NCBI GenBank assembly: GCA_964447275.1
Contig: CAYURI010000004.1
Location: forward strand, 1-61,885
Direction: 5' to 3'
DNA from: DAOSVX01 sp964447275
GTDB taxonomy: Bacteria > Bacillota_I > Bacilli_A > RF39 > UBA660
Length of the DNA stretch: 61,885 nucleotides
Each line of letters opens with the position of its first letter. Positions within the stretch are counted from its first letter, which is position 1. Under the pieces are notes generated by a model. It worked only from the letters and a program-made list of their open reading frames with translations, was not told the DNA's origin and searched no databases. Shown one piece after another: positions 42,179 to 50,210 of this stretch. The position numbers were made by a program, and so were the translations under genes.

Positions 42179-44584
42179 TTATTTCACAATTATATTTACT
42201 ATTCTATTTTTAACCACAATTACTTTAACAATTTCATTATTTAAAAGATACTTATTTACATTAGACTCATTTAAAGCTTTAGCTTTAACAGCATCTTCTT
42301 CCTCATTTAAATTAATCTTGATTGTTCCTCTTAATTTACCATTAACTTGAACACCAATTTCAATTACTTCATCAATTGTTTTAGTTGCATCATAAGTTGG
42401 CCATGCTGTATAAGCCAAGATATCACCAAGCTCACATTCTTGATTTAATTCTTCAGTCATGTGAGGAGCCATTGGATTTAATAAAGTTAATAACACTTTG
42501 TAATCCCCTTTAGTTATATTACTCATTTTATCATATTCATTAACTAAAATCATTAAAGCGGAAACTGCTGTATTAAATTTCATACTTAACATATCATTTG
42601 TAACTTTTTTAATAGTTTTATGAATAATATTTTCTAACTCTTTAGAATAATTATTATCATCAATTAATTTATCTTTAATACGATAGATACGATCTAAAAA
42701 CTTTTTACAGCCTTTTAAACCATTATCACTCCATACTGAGTCTTTTTCATAATCACCAATAAACATTTCATAAGTTCTTAAAGCATCAGCACCATATTCA
42801 TTAATGGTATCAATTGGATCGACTACATACTCTGGACGACTCTTGGCCATCTTTTCACCATCAGCGCCGAGAATCATGCCATGAGCGACTCTTTTTAAAA
42901 ACGGTTCTTTATTAGGTACTAAACCAATATTATATAAGAATTGATTCCAGAATCTTGCATATAGAAGATGTCTTGTAACATGTTCCATCCCACCATTATA
43001 TAAATCTACTTTACCCCAGTAATTTAATGCTTCTTTAGAAGCAAATTCATCTTTATTATGAGCATCCATATATCTTAACCAGTACCAACTAGAACCAGCC
43101 CAGTTAGGCATCGTATCAGTCTCTCTTTTAGCAGGTTTACCACATTTAGGGCAAGTAGTATTTACCCACTCAGTAATATTGGCAAGTGGGCTTTCACCGT
43201 CTTCTGTTGGTTCATAGGAAGCAACATCTGGAAGTAATACTGGCAAGTCGCTTTCTTTTACTGGAACCCAACCACAGTCTTCACAGTAAACCATTGGCAC
43301 CGGTTCACCCCAGAATCTTTGACGGGAAAAAACCCAATCTTGTAAACGATAATCAGTTTTTTTGCTACCAATATTATTTTTTTCTAAATATTCTAGCATT
43401 TTAGCAATTGAGGTCTTCTTATCAGTTGGGCCATTTAGAATACCAGAGTTAATCATTTCCCCTTCACCAGTATAAGCTTCTTTAGATATATCACCACCAG
43501 ATATAACCGGAATAATATTAATATTAAACTTTTTGGCGAATGCATAATCTCTATCATCATGAGCAGGAACTGCCATAATAGCTCCAGTACCATAATCAAT
43601 TAAAACATAATCACTAATCCAAATGGGAATCTCTTCATTGTTAACAGGATTAATTGCTGTTAATCCCTTAATCATAACACCAGTTTTATCTTTAGAAGCA
43701 TCGGTTCTTTCAATATCACTTTTTTCACTTGCTTCTTTTTGATATTGTTTAATTTCATCTAAATTAACTATTTTATCTTGATATTTAGTTAAATAAGGAT
43801 GTTCTGGAGACATAACCATAAAAGTTACACCATATAAAGTATCAGCTCTTGTTGTAAACACTTCTAAAGTATCTTCTACCTCTTTTAGTTTAAACTTAAT
43901 ACTAGCTCCTTCGCTTTTCCCAATCCAGTTTATCTGGCCAAGTTTAATACGATCTAAAAACTCGGTATCGTCTAATCCCTTAAGTAAGTCTTCCGCATAA
44001 TCACGCATTTTGAGCATCCATTGTTCTTTTAAACGTTTCTCAGTCTTTGTTCCACAACGTTCACAAATGCCACCAGAAGAATCTTCATTAGATAATCCAG
44101 TTTTACATTTAGGGCACCAATTAATGCTTTTTTTAGCTTTATAGGCCATGCCATTTTCATAAAACTTTAAAAACTGCCATTGGGTCCATTTATAATATTC
44201 TGGATCAGTCGTAGCTATTTCTCTACTCCAATCAAAACTAATTCCCACTTTTTTACATTGGCCTTTAAAAGTAAGAATATTTTCTTTAACAGCATCTTTA
44301 GGATGAATATGATTTTTAATCGCATACTGTTCAGCTGGAGCCCCAAAAGCATCCCAACCTATTGGATATAAAACGTTAAAGCCTTGCATTCTTTTAAATC
44401 TTGCTAAAGCATCTAAAGCCGCATAACTTCTTACATGCCCAACATGAAGTCCTACGCCTGATGGGTAAGGAAATTCTACTAAAACATAATATTTTGGTTT
44501 ATCACTGTTACTAGAAGCACTAAATGTACTATTTTTATCCCAATATTCTTGCCATTTAGCTTCAATTTTTTTAAAGTTATACAT
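42179..44584 (-). CDS. leuS: Leucyl-tRNA synthetase
   Basis: Class Ia synthetase charging tRNA-Leu, with editing. 801 aa, full length. HIGH motif as GLHVGHVRSY, two zinc-type Cys pairs (CPKC/CERC), editing domain with FTTRADTLYGVTFMVMSPEH and AVPAHDDRDYAFA, and KMSKS as GEKMAKSRPE. The start overlaps the upstream small membrane protein gene by 8 bases. The two-gene operon is under a T-box leader (44953-45137) whose specifier reads CTC (Leu). Confidence 0.97.
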   Translation of the reverse strand: MYNFKKIEAKWQEYWDKNSTFSASSNSDKPKYYVLVEFPYPSGVGLHVGHVRSYAALDALARFKRMQGFNVLYPIGWDAFGAPAEQYAIKNHIHPKDAVKENILTFKGQCKKVGISFDWSREIATTDPEYYKWTQWQFLKFYENGMAYKAKKSINWCPKCKTGLSNEDSSGGICERCGTKTEKRLKEQWMLKMRDYAEDLLKGLDDTEFLDRIKLGQINWIGKSEGASIKFKLKEVEDTLEVFTTRADTLYGVTFMVMSPEHPYLTKYQDKIVNLDEIKQYQKEASEKSDIERTDASKDKTGVMIKGLTAINPVNNEEIPIWISDYVLIDYGTGAIMAVPAHDDRDYAFAKKFNINIIPVISGGDISKEAYTGEGEMINSGILNGPTDKKTSIAKMLEYLEKNNIGSKKTDYRLQDWVFSRQRFWGEPVPMVYCEDCGWVPVKESDLPVLLPDVASYEPTEDGESPLANITEWVNTTCPKCGKPAKRETDTMPNWAGSSWYWLRYMDAHNKDEFASKEALNYWGKVDLYNGGMEHVTRHLLYARFWNQFLYNIGLVPNKEPFLKRVAHGMILGADGEKMAKSRPEYVVDPIDTINEYGADALRTYEMFIGDYEKDSVWSDNGLKGCKKFLDRIYRIKDKLIDDNNYSKELENIIHKTIKKVTNDMLSMKFNTAVSALMILVNEYDKMSNITKGDYKVLLTLLNPMAPHMTEELNQECELGDILAYTAWPTYDATKTIDEVIEIGVQVNGKLRGTIKINLNEEEDAVKAKALNESNVNKYLLNNEIVKVIVVKNRIVNIIVK

Positions 44585-44933
44585 CTTTACCCCATCCTTT
44601 TTTTAATAGTATATGTCCATATATTTCGTATATTGAATAAATGAGCGAAAAAAGTAAAACAAACCCAATCAATAATTGCCAAATTAATTTCATTTCGACA
44701 ATTGATATCGCAACACAAGTAAAAGCAATAATAAAAGCATTTATTAAAGCAATTATATTAGCTGTAACATTGTAATTAATCTTCTTTGGATCTAATTTAA
44801 ACTTCTTAATTAAATAGTTTATTTCACCTATTTTATAAAAATCTTTCTTCTTTAGTTTTATCCTATTTAATAATAAAAAATAGAATAAAAAAACGATAAT
44901 AAATATAATCCCAAAATATAATAAATAATTCAT
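44577..44933 (-). CDS. Small membrane protein between T-box and leuS
   Basis: 118 aa, function unknown. One N-terminal helix (LLYFGIIFIIVFLFYFLLLN), a basic cytoplasmic loop with KKDFYKIGEINYLIKKFKLD, and two further helices (NVTANIIALINAFIIAFTCV; LIWQLLIGFVLLFSLIYSIY). Start ATG 44931-44933 with AAAGGAAT upstream; the longer frame enters the T-box terminator and is rejected. It overlaps leuS by 8 bases, so it is translated with it and induced by uncharged tRNA-Leu. Such a place suggests a link to leucine supply or translation, but nothing in the sequence shows it. Confidence 0.8.
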   Translation of the reverse strand: MNYLLYFGIIFIIVFLFYFLLLNRIKLKKKDFYKIGEINYLIKKFKLDPKKINYNVTANIIALINAFIIAFTCVAISIVEMKLIWQLLIGFVLLFSLIYSIYEIYGHILLKKGWGKDV

Positions 44934-44952
44934 AATAGATTCCTTTCTAAAC

Positions 44953-45137
44953 AAAAAGCATCTTCATCATAAGGACGAAAATGCCGTGGTACCACCTTAG
45001 TTAAACTCTAAATTCAATACGGAGAATTAACCCAATTAGCATCCAAAGTGAGTTCATTATCATTATTTCTTAGTTTTCACCAACCACTAAGTCTCTAACA
45101 AAACAATAAATAATTACTAGTCTTTTTCTTCGCTTAC
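44953..45137 (-). promoter_or_regulatory. T-box riboswitch (leucine type)
   Basis: Transcription-attenuating leader. The T-box sequence AAGGTGGTACCACGG is at 44984-44998. A terminator GCATTTTC-11-GAAGATGC-T5 (44953-44984) overlaps it. Stem I includes CTTAGT-GGTTGGTGAAA-ACTAAG, and the specifier loop reads GAACTCAC with CTC (Leu) at 45050-45052. Uncharged tRNA-Leu would bind and stop termination. Confidence 0.92.
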
Positions 45138-45143
45138 AAGTAA

Positions 45144-45172
45144 ATTATATTAAATTTCCGCAATATATTCAA
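45144..45172 (-). promoter_or_regulatory. T-box operon promoter
   Basis: TTGAAT (45167-45172), 17-base spacer, TATAAT (45144-45149) on the minus strand. It lies within the last codons of the upstream GH31 gene. Confidence 0.75.
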
Positions 45173-47567
45173 GTAATTTTAAAAACATTCTAATATAGAT
45201 TTTCTCTAAGCCATCTTTTTTAAGTTTTCTTAAAGCAATCCTTTTTTTAGCAATACTCATATCACTATAAATAACTAAAGATATTTTTTCTTTTAAAGTC
45301 GTTTTAATTTTTAAATCACTAATAATGGAATCAATTTCTTCATTAATAATACGTACCGCATCAATCTCAATATCTTTACCTTTACAATTAATCGTTAATT
45401 GTTTAGTAGTAGGGATATCTTTTACTTCAATAACAAAGTCAGCATCTTCTGTATAAGCATTAAAATTAATTCTATTTTCATCAACATAGATAATAACTTC
45501 ATCGGCTTCTTTAGTATTTCTAAAGCGGATTTTATAATCACGTCTTTCCGGAATAATTCCACTTTTACCTTCAACTGGTCTAATAATTAAAGTATAATTG
45601 TTTTCTTGATAATTATAATCAATATTAGTAACAATATAATAGCCTTCTTTATATAAATTAGATTCGCCATCATCTTCATATAATTTATAAGTATTACTTA
45701 GGCCTGGAAAGACATGAACTTCCATACTTCTTGGCGCTTTACAAACATTTTTGTTCTTATCTAAAACTGCTAAAGGGATAATTGAGCCGCTTTTGGCAAA
45801 CAAAGGATAATTCTCATCTTGAAAGAAAGTAATATATCTTTTTCCACCAGGAAATTTTTTCCCAGTTTTAAAGTCATACCACATCCCATTAGGCATAAAA
45901 ATACGATGAATAGCACGATTCATAATTTGATCTTTAGGATTAGTAATTGGGGCCACAAAAAGTTCAGTACCAAAGAAATATTCATTTTTATAAAGCGGTT
46001 CATCTTTAATCGCTGGGTATTTATAATATAAAGGCTGAATAAGTGGTAAACCAGTTTTATGATATTTATAAGCTTCAGTATACAAATAAGGAATTAACCT
46101 TTGTCTAAATTGACAATAATCTTGGGTAATTTCCTTTGTTTTAACATCCCAACGCCATGGTTCTCTTTTATAATAATGACTATCATCAGAAGAAAATCTA
46201 AATATTGGACTAAAAGCCCCTAATTGGACATAACGCATATAAAGTTCAGGATCTTCAATTCCCTCTTTAAAACCACCGATTGTATGACTCCACCAAGCTA
46301 CGCCAATATTAGCTGAACGAGAATTATAATATGGCAATTCTTTTAAAGTTTGCCAGTCAACTGTTGTTTTACCAGAATAGTAAGCTGGATAACGATGCGA
46401 AGCTTTAAGGCCATTATAAGCAAGAATCATCCCTCTTTTTTGATCATTTTCATTATAAGAAGTATATATATAATGAATTAAAGGTCTAATATTATGTAAG
46501 TTTTTTGTTAAACAATCTAAAAAGAAAAAATCAACGCCCACATTAGTAAGTGGTTTTAATAATTTATTTAAAAAGGTATTAATTATTTCTTCATTAAAAG
46601 CATTAAACGGAATAGTCTTTTTATCTACTACATTTAAAGTCTCACGAAGTTCATTATACACTGGTTCACTAGGTAATATCCCTTCACTAGGATCAATATT
46701 TAAAGCTAAATTAACGCCTCTTTCATGTAAATAATTAGTTAATTCAAAAGGACTAGGAAATAATTCTTTATTGAAAGTATAACCAGTCTTTTTATTCTTA
46801 GGATTAGTCTTATCTTTTAAACTCCAACTACTTGATAAAACTAAATTGGATAAAGGTATTTCATATTTATTAAAATCAGTTACTAATTTCTTAACATCTT
46901 CAAAATTATAAGCTCTTTCTTTATTCCACCAAATACCTAAAGCGCTTCTTCTAATTAAAGAAGGAGCTCCAGTTAAAGCAAAATAACTACGTAAGCATTC
47001 GCCAAAATCTCTTTTATATATAAATAAATAAGTATCAATCGTTCCTTTTTTAATATTTCTTTTTTTAAGTAACCCATCAGTTTCAAACGCTAAACTATCA
47101 GTATCATCAATCGAAGCAAAGCCATCAGTTGAATAAAGTCCTTTAGTAAGATTACTTTTTTCCATCTTATCATTAATTTTTTTATTAGTACCTAAAAAGT
47201 TCCTTGCTTCAGGATGAAGAAAATACCAATTTTTTTCAGTTCCTAAAAGGTTTACTTTTAAATTAGCATCTTTGACTATAAAACTACCAATAAAGTTTTT
47301 ATTTTTACTATATTCTAAACGAAAATATTTAGTTTTAATAATTAAATATTTAATATCTTGGGTAACTTCCATTTTCGGTACTTCAAAGTTTCGGTTTATC
47401 GCAAACTCTGTAGGGCGATCTTCAAATTCGCCTAATTCATTATACTCAAAACGAATTAAAGATTCAGTTAAAACAGTAATACGATATTTATCACCTTGAA
47501 AAATAGCTCCTTGCTTACTTTTAGCATTAGCAAAGTTAACTTTATATATTTCATTTAAAGAAGCCAT
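45150..47567 (-). CDS. Glycoside hydrolase family 31 protein with altered acid/base motif
   Basis: 805 aa, cytoplasmic. N-terminal beta-sandwich, (beta/alpha)8 barrel and two C-terminal beta domains as in GH31 alpha-glucosidases and xylosidases. Family blocks: VGVDFFFLDCLTKNLHNI (nucleophile strand), GVAWWSHTIGGFKEG, YMRYVQLGAFSPIFRFSS, RLIPYLYTEAYKYH and KSGSIIPLAV. The acid/base region, usually SGD[NT]...W, reads YYSGKTTVDWQTL, with Lys for the Asp. The nucleophile Asp appears kept but in the unusual context FLDCL. Start ATG 47565-47567 with GGGTGA upstream. Substrate cannot be told; activity may be transferase-like or lost. Confidence 0.85.
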   Translation of the reverse strand: MASLNEIYKVNFANAKSKQGAIFQGDKYRITVLTESLIRFEYNELGEFEDRPTEFAINRNFEVPKMEVTQDIKYLIIKTKYFRLEYSKNKNFIGSFIVKDANLKVNLLGTEKNWYFLHPEARNFLGTNKKINDKMEKSNLTKGLYSTDGFASIDDTDSLAFETDGLLKKRNIKKGTIDTYLFIYKRDFGECLRSYFALTGAPSLIRRSALGIWWNKERAYNFEDVKKLVTDFNKYEIPLSNLVLSSSWSLKDKTNPKNKKTGYTFNKELFPSPFELTNYLHERGVNLALNIDPSEGILPSEPVYNELRETLNVVDKKTIPFNAFNEEIINTFLNKLLKPLTNVGVDFFFLDCLTKNLHNIRPLIHYIYTSYNENDQKRGMILAYNGLKASHRYPAYYSGKTTVDWQTLKELPYYNSRSANIGVAWWSHTIGGFKEGIEDPELYMRYVQLGAFSPIFRFSSDDSHYYKREPWRWDVKTKEITQDYCQFRQRLIPYLYTEAYKYHKTGLPLIQPLYYKYPAIKDEPLYKNEYFFGTELFVAPITNPKDQIMNRAIHRIFMPNGMWYDFKTGKKFPGGKRYITFFQDENYPLFAKSGSIIPLAVLDKNKNVCKAPRSMEVHVFPGLSNTYKLYEDDGESNLYKEGYYIVTNIDYNYQENNYTLIIRPVEGKSGIIPERRDYKIRFRNTKEADEVIIYVDENRINFNAYTEDADFVIEVKDIPTTKQLTINCKGKDIEIDAVRIINEEIDSIISDLKIKTTLKEKISLVIYSDMSIAKKRIALRKLKKDGLEKIYIRMFLKLLEYIAEI

Positions 47568-47654
47568 TTGATTCACCCACTTTTTATTCTATGAATAGAA
47601 TAACATAAAAACAAAAATCTCTCAATATGTTATAATGCTTTTGAGTGATTAAAT

Positions 47655-48566
47655 ATGTTTAAATATACAAATACCAACAAAAGATACCATACATTAGATT
47701 ATTATTATAAAAATAAATATGGTAAGAAAGTTTATAAAATAAGTCTTAATGCTTTTTTAGGATGCCCTAATAATCCTCGCTGTATTTATTGTAGTGAAGG
47801 TAGTAAGTACTTCACTTTAGATCATAAAGTACCACTAATAGATCAATTTAATGAAGGTATTAAAGTTATTAACAAGAAAGCCAAAAATCCTTTATATATT
47901 GCTTATTTTCAATCTAACACCAATACTCATGCTCCTTTAGAAGTATTAAAAGCTAAATATGAGGAAGTATTAACTTATAAAGATGTTATAGGTATAAATA
48001 TTGCCACTAGAAGTGATGCTATAAGTGATAAGGTATTAGATTATTTAGAAGATTTAAATAAAAGAACTGATTTAACCATTGAATTAGGTCTTCAAAGTAT
48101 TCATAAAAAAACCTTATTATTAATAAAACGTGGTCATACGTTAGAAAACTTTGAGGAAATGGTTAAAAAGTTACAAAAAAGGCATATTAAAATAGTTGTT
48201 CATATTATTAATGGCCTTCCTTATGAAACAAAAGAAGATATGTTAGAAACCGTTAAATACTTAAATAAATTAAAGATAGATGGTATTAAAATTCATATGT
48301 TACATATTGTTGAAAATACCGAGTTAGCTAATATGTATCAAGAAAAACCATTTCATATATTAACCAAAGAAGAATACATAGATATTGTTTGTGACGAGTT
48401 AGAACTATTAGATGAAAAAATGGTTATAAACAGAATAACAGGTGATCCAAAAGTAGATGATTTAATTGCTCCTACTTGGTTAATTAAAAAATTCTCAGTA
48501 TTAAATGATATTGATAAAGAAATGGTTAGAAGAAATAGTTATCAGAGCATAAAAAAAGAGGATTAG
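47655..48566 (+). CDS. TIGR01212-family radical SAM protein (YtqA-like)
   Basis: 303 aa. The cluster motif lies in FLGCPNNPRCIYCSEGSKYF: a spaced first Cys, then CIYC. Other family blocks are IAYFQSNTNTHAPLEVLKAK, IATRSDAISD, ELGLQSIHKKTLLLIKRGH and HIINGLPYETKEDMLETVKY. Resembles the Elp3-like radical SAM fold but lacks the acetyltransferase domain. Physiological role not established. It stands alone on the plus strand. Confidence 0.9.
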   Translation: MFKYTNTNKRYHTLDYYYKNKYGKKVYKISLNAFLGCPNNPRCIYCSEGSKYFTLDHKVPLIDQFNEGIKVINKKAKNPLYIAYFQSNTNTHAPLEVLKAKYEEVLTYKDVIGINIATRSDAISDKVLDYLEDLNKRTDLTIELGLQSIHKKTLLLIKRGHTLENFEEMVKKLQKRHIKIVVHIINGLPYETKEDMLETVKYLNKLKIDGIKIHMLHIVENTELANMYQEKPFHILTKEEYIDIVCDELELLDEKMVINRITGDPKVDDLIAPTWLIKKFSVLNDIDKEMVRRNSYQSIKKED

Positions 48567-48582
48567 CGATTAAACCCTCTTT
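48552..48582. terminator. Bidirectional terminator
   Basis: AAAGAGG-loop-CCTCTTT with A7 and T flanks, overlapping the ends of the convergent radical SAM and GNAT genes. Confidence 0.6.
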
Positions 48583-49051
48583 CATTTACATTTCTATAAT
48601 TTCTAGCCACGAATTTATAATAAGTATCTGCCTTATTTTCCTTATTTAGCTCTTCATTTTCATCTGACATTACAAAACCACTCTTTTTAGCGGATTCTAT
48701 CGCTCTTAAATTGTCTTTATGAACCAATATGCCAACAACACTATGCCCCATGTCAAAGAGCATTTCTCTTAATTTTATTGTAACAGCCGGCCCCAAGCCT
48801 TGACCTCTATATTGCCTTAATACGTAAACGTCTATATAGGGATGGCCTTGAATACTTGGAATATTGCAAAATCCTTTAATAATACCTTTATGAGAGAATA
48901 ATTTAGTATTTTTGTCGCCAAACTCTATAAAGCTTTGTCCATTATTCTGTTTTTTTAATTCCGCTAGGTCATTAACTATTTCATCAATTAATTGCTGATG
49001 TTCTGGCTTAATAGGAATTATTTCTATTTCACTTGATAATACCGAATTCAT
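48563..49051 (-). CDS. GNAT-family N-acetyltransferase
   Basis: 162 aa. The acetyl-CoA loop is VYVLRQYRGQGLGPAVTIKL (R/QxxGxG/A), then LVHKDNLRAIESAKKSGFVM, the typical GNAT C-terminal half. Substrate unknown. Preceded by TATAAT (49076-49081) and, further upstream, by a 21-bp box found also before the next gene, so the two may be co-regulated. Confidence 0.82.
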   Translation of the reverse strand: MNSVLSSEIEIIPIKPEHQQLIDEIVNDLAELKKQNNGQSFIEFGDKNTKLFSHKGIIKGFCNIPSIQGHPYIDVYVLRQYRGQGLGPAVTIKLREMLFDMGHSVVGILVHKDNLRAIESAKKSGFVMSDENEELNKENKADTYYKFVARNYRNVNERGFNR

Positions 49052-49110
49052 TAGAAAATCACTCTTTCTATATAGATTATATCGTTTATTTTATTTAAAT
49101 TAAATATATT

Positions 49111-49131
49111 TCTTGTATATTTTATGTAAAT
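49111..49131. repeat. Upstream box, copy 1
   Basis: 21-bp sequence starting TCTTGTATATTTTATG; an identical copy is at 49841-49861. It lies 29 bp upstream of the GNAT gene's -10 box. Confidence 0.6.
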
Positions 49132-49142
49132 AAACTAAAAGC

Positions 49143-49785
49143 TTATCTATTTAACTTACCCATAAGGTTTTCAAACATTGCACTTTCACCAAGAATTTTG
49201 AAAAAGTCTGCTGTGCTTAAAGTTTCTAGTGGATCATCAATAAATTCAGTATGATTTCTAGATTTATCACCTATTAAAGAAAATAGCATTATATTATGAG
49301 CCCATCTAAAAACTTCTAGTCTCTTATCTCTAACCTCTATCGGCATATCTTCAACTTTCTCAGAATCTTTTTGAATCAAAGCTCCAACATTTTCAATATA
49401 CTCTCCAAATTTTCCAAATAGCAAATCACAAGATAAAGCTTTACAAATTAAATCAGCTGTATTAGCTTTTAATATTAAATTATTATGATCTCTTATCTTA
49501 TCTTTATCAGCATTAGTGATTTTACTTATAAATTTTGCTTTAGATTGATAATTTTCACTATTTGTATAAGAAGTTCGGCTATAAAAAGTCTGGCTTCATT
49601 TTTTTCTGATTCTGTCATTTGTTCGAGCATTTCATTANNNNNNNNNNNNNNNNNNNNNNNNNNNNNNNNNNNNNNNNNNNNNNNNNNNNNNNNNNNNNNN
49701 NNNNNNNNNNNNNNNNNNNNNNNNNNNNNNNNNNNNNAAAAAGTCTGGCTTCATTTTTTTCTGATTCTGTCATTTGTTCGAGCAT
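49143..49785 (-). pseudogene. Hypothetical protein, broken by an assembly gap and an apparent frameshift
   Basis: Unrecognised gene. Start ATG 49783-49785 with AAGGAGA upstream reads MLEQMTESEKNEARLF. The same 55 bases then recur left of the 100-N gap. Past the T5 run (plus-strand A5 at 49583-49587) the frame shifts, and a different frame gives RTSYTNSENYQSKAKFISK to LMGKLNR at 49143. If the gap and one copy are removed and the homopolymer has six T's, a single ORF of about 180 aa results. It would be a soluble helical protein (ANTADLICKALSCDLLFGKF, RLEVFRWAHNIMLFSLI). The break is probably an assembly artefact. Confidence 0.6.
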
Positions 49786-49792
49786 TTCATTA
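49583..49792. other. 100-N scaffold gap with 55-bp identical flanks
   Basis: Bases 49583-49637 and 49738-49792 are identical (55 bp); 49638-49737 is exactly 100 N. 55 is a default k-mer of common metagenome assemblers, so the two contig ends probably overlap and the gap is false. Confidence 0.85.
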
Positions 49793-49840
49793 TCTCCTTA
49801 CAAATAAATTATATCATTAAATTTATTAAAGAATAATATC

Positions 49841-49861
49841 TCTTGTATATTTTATGTAAAT
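49841..49861. repeat. Upstream box, copy 2
   Basis: Identical to 49111-49131. Lies 27 bp upstream of the TATAAT (49808-49813) of the broken gene at 49143-49785. Confidence 0.6.
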
Positions 49862-49972
49862 GTGATACAATTCCAATTGGATTTAATTATTTATTCATCT
49901 TATACTCCTTTAACCAGGTTATAAAAAAAAATATAAGTTAAAACCAAATAATTAATTAAGGAGGTATGAGAT

Positions 49973-50176
49973 ATGTACGAAGACAAAACTTTAAAATGTG
50001 AAAAATGCGGACAAGAATTCGTTTTTACAGCTGGTGAACAAGAATTCTACAATGAAAAAGGATTCACAGAACCTAAGAAATGTAAACCATGTCGTGACGA
50101 AGCTAAAAAAGCTAGAAACGAACATAGAAACAATTTCGGTGGTAAACCTAATTTCCGTAGCGATAAAAGATATTAA
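49973..50176 (+). CDS. Zinc-ribbon domain protein
   Basis: 67 aa. A probable zf-trcl-type zinc ribbon: LKCEKCGQEFVFTAGEQEFY and then PKKCKPCRDEAKKAR, two CxxC pairs around a FVFTAGEQ.FY core. The tail is basic and Asn/Arg-rich (HRNNFGGKPNFRSDKRY), so nucleic-acid binding is likely. A perfect TAAGGAGGT ribosome site suggests strong expression. Monocistronic, with the terminator shared with metG. Cellular role not established. Confidence 0.85.
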   Translation: MYEDKTLKCEKCGQEFVFTAGEQEFYNEKGFTEPKKCKPCRDEAKKARNEHRNNFGGKPNFRSDKRY

Positions 50177-50181
50177 TCGTT

Positions 50182-50210
50182 AAAAAAAGAATCGTAAGAT
50201 TCTTTTTTAT
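50182..50210. terminator. Bidirectional terminator
   Basis: Hairpin AAAAAAGAATC-gtaa-GATTCTTTTTT between convergent zinc-ribbon and metG genes. Confidence 0.85.

Noticed and set aside
49583..49792. Biological tandem duplication of 55 bp
   Set aside because: Exact identity, placement at both edges of a round 100-N gap and the k-mer-like length make an assembly cause far likelier.
49485..49820. Plus-strand frame spanning the 100-N gap
   Set aside because: Exists only because N codons do not stop the frame; it repeats the duplicated 55 bp.
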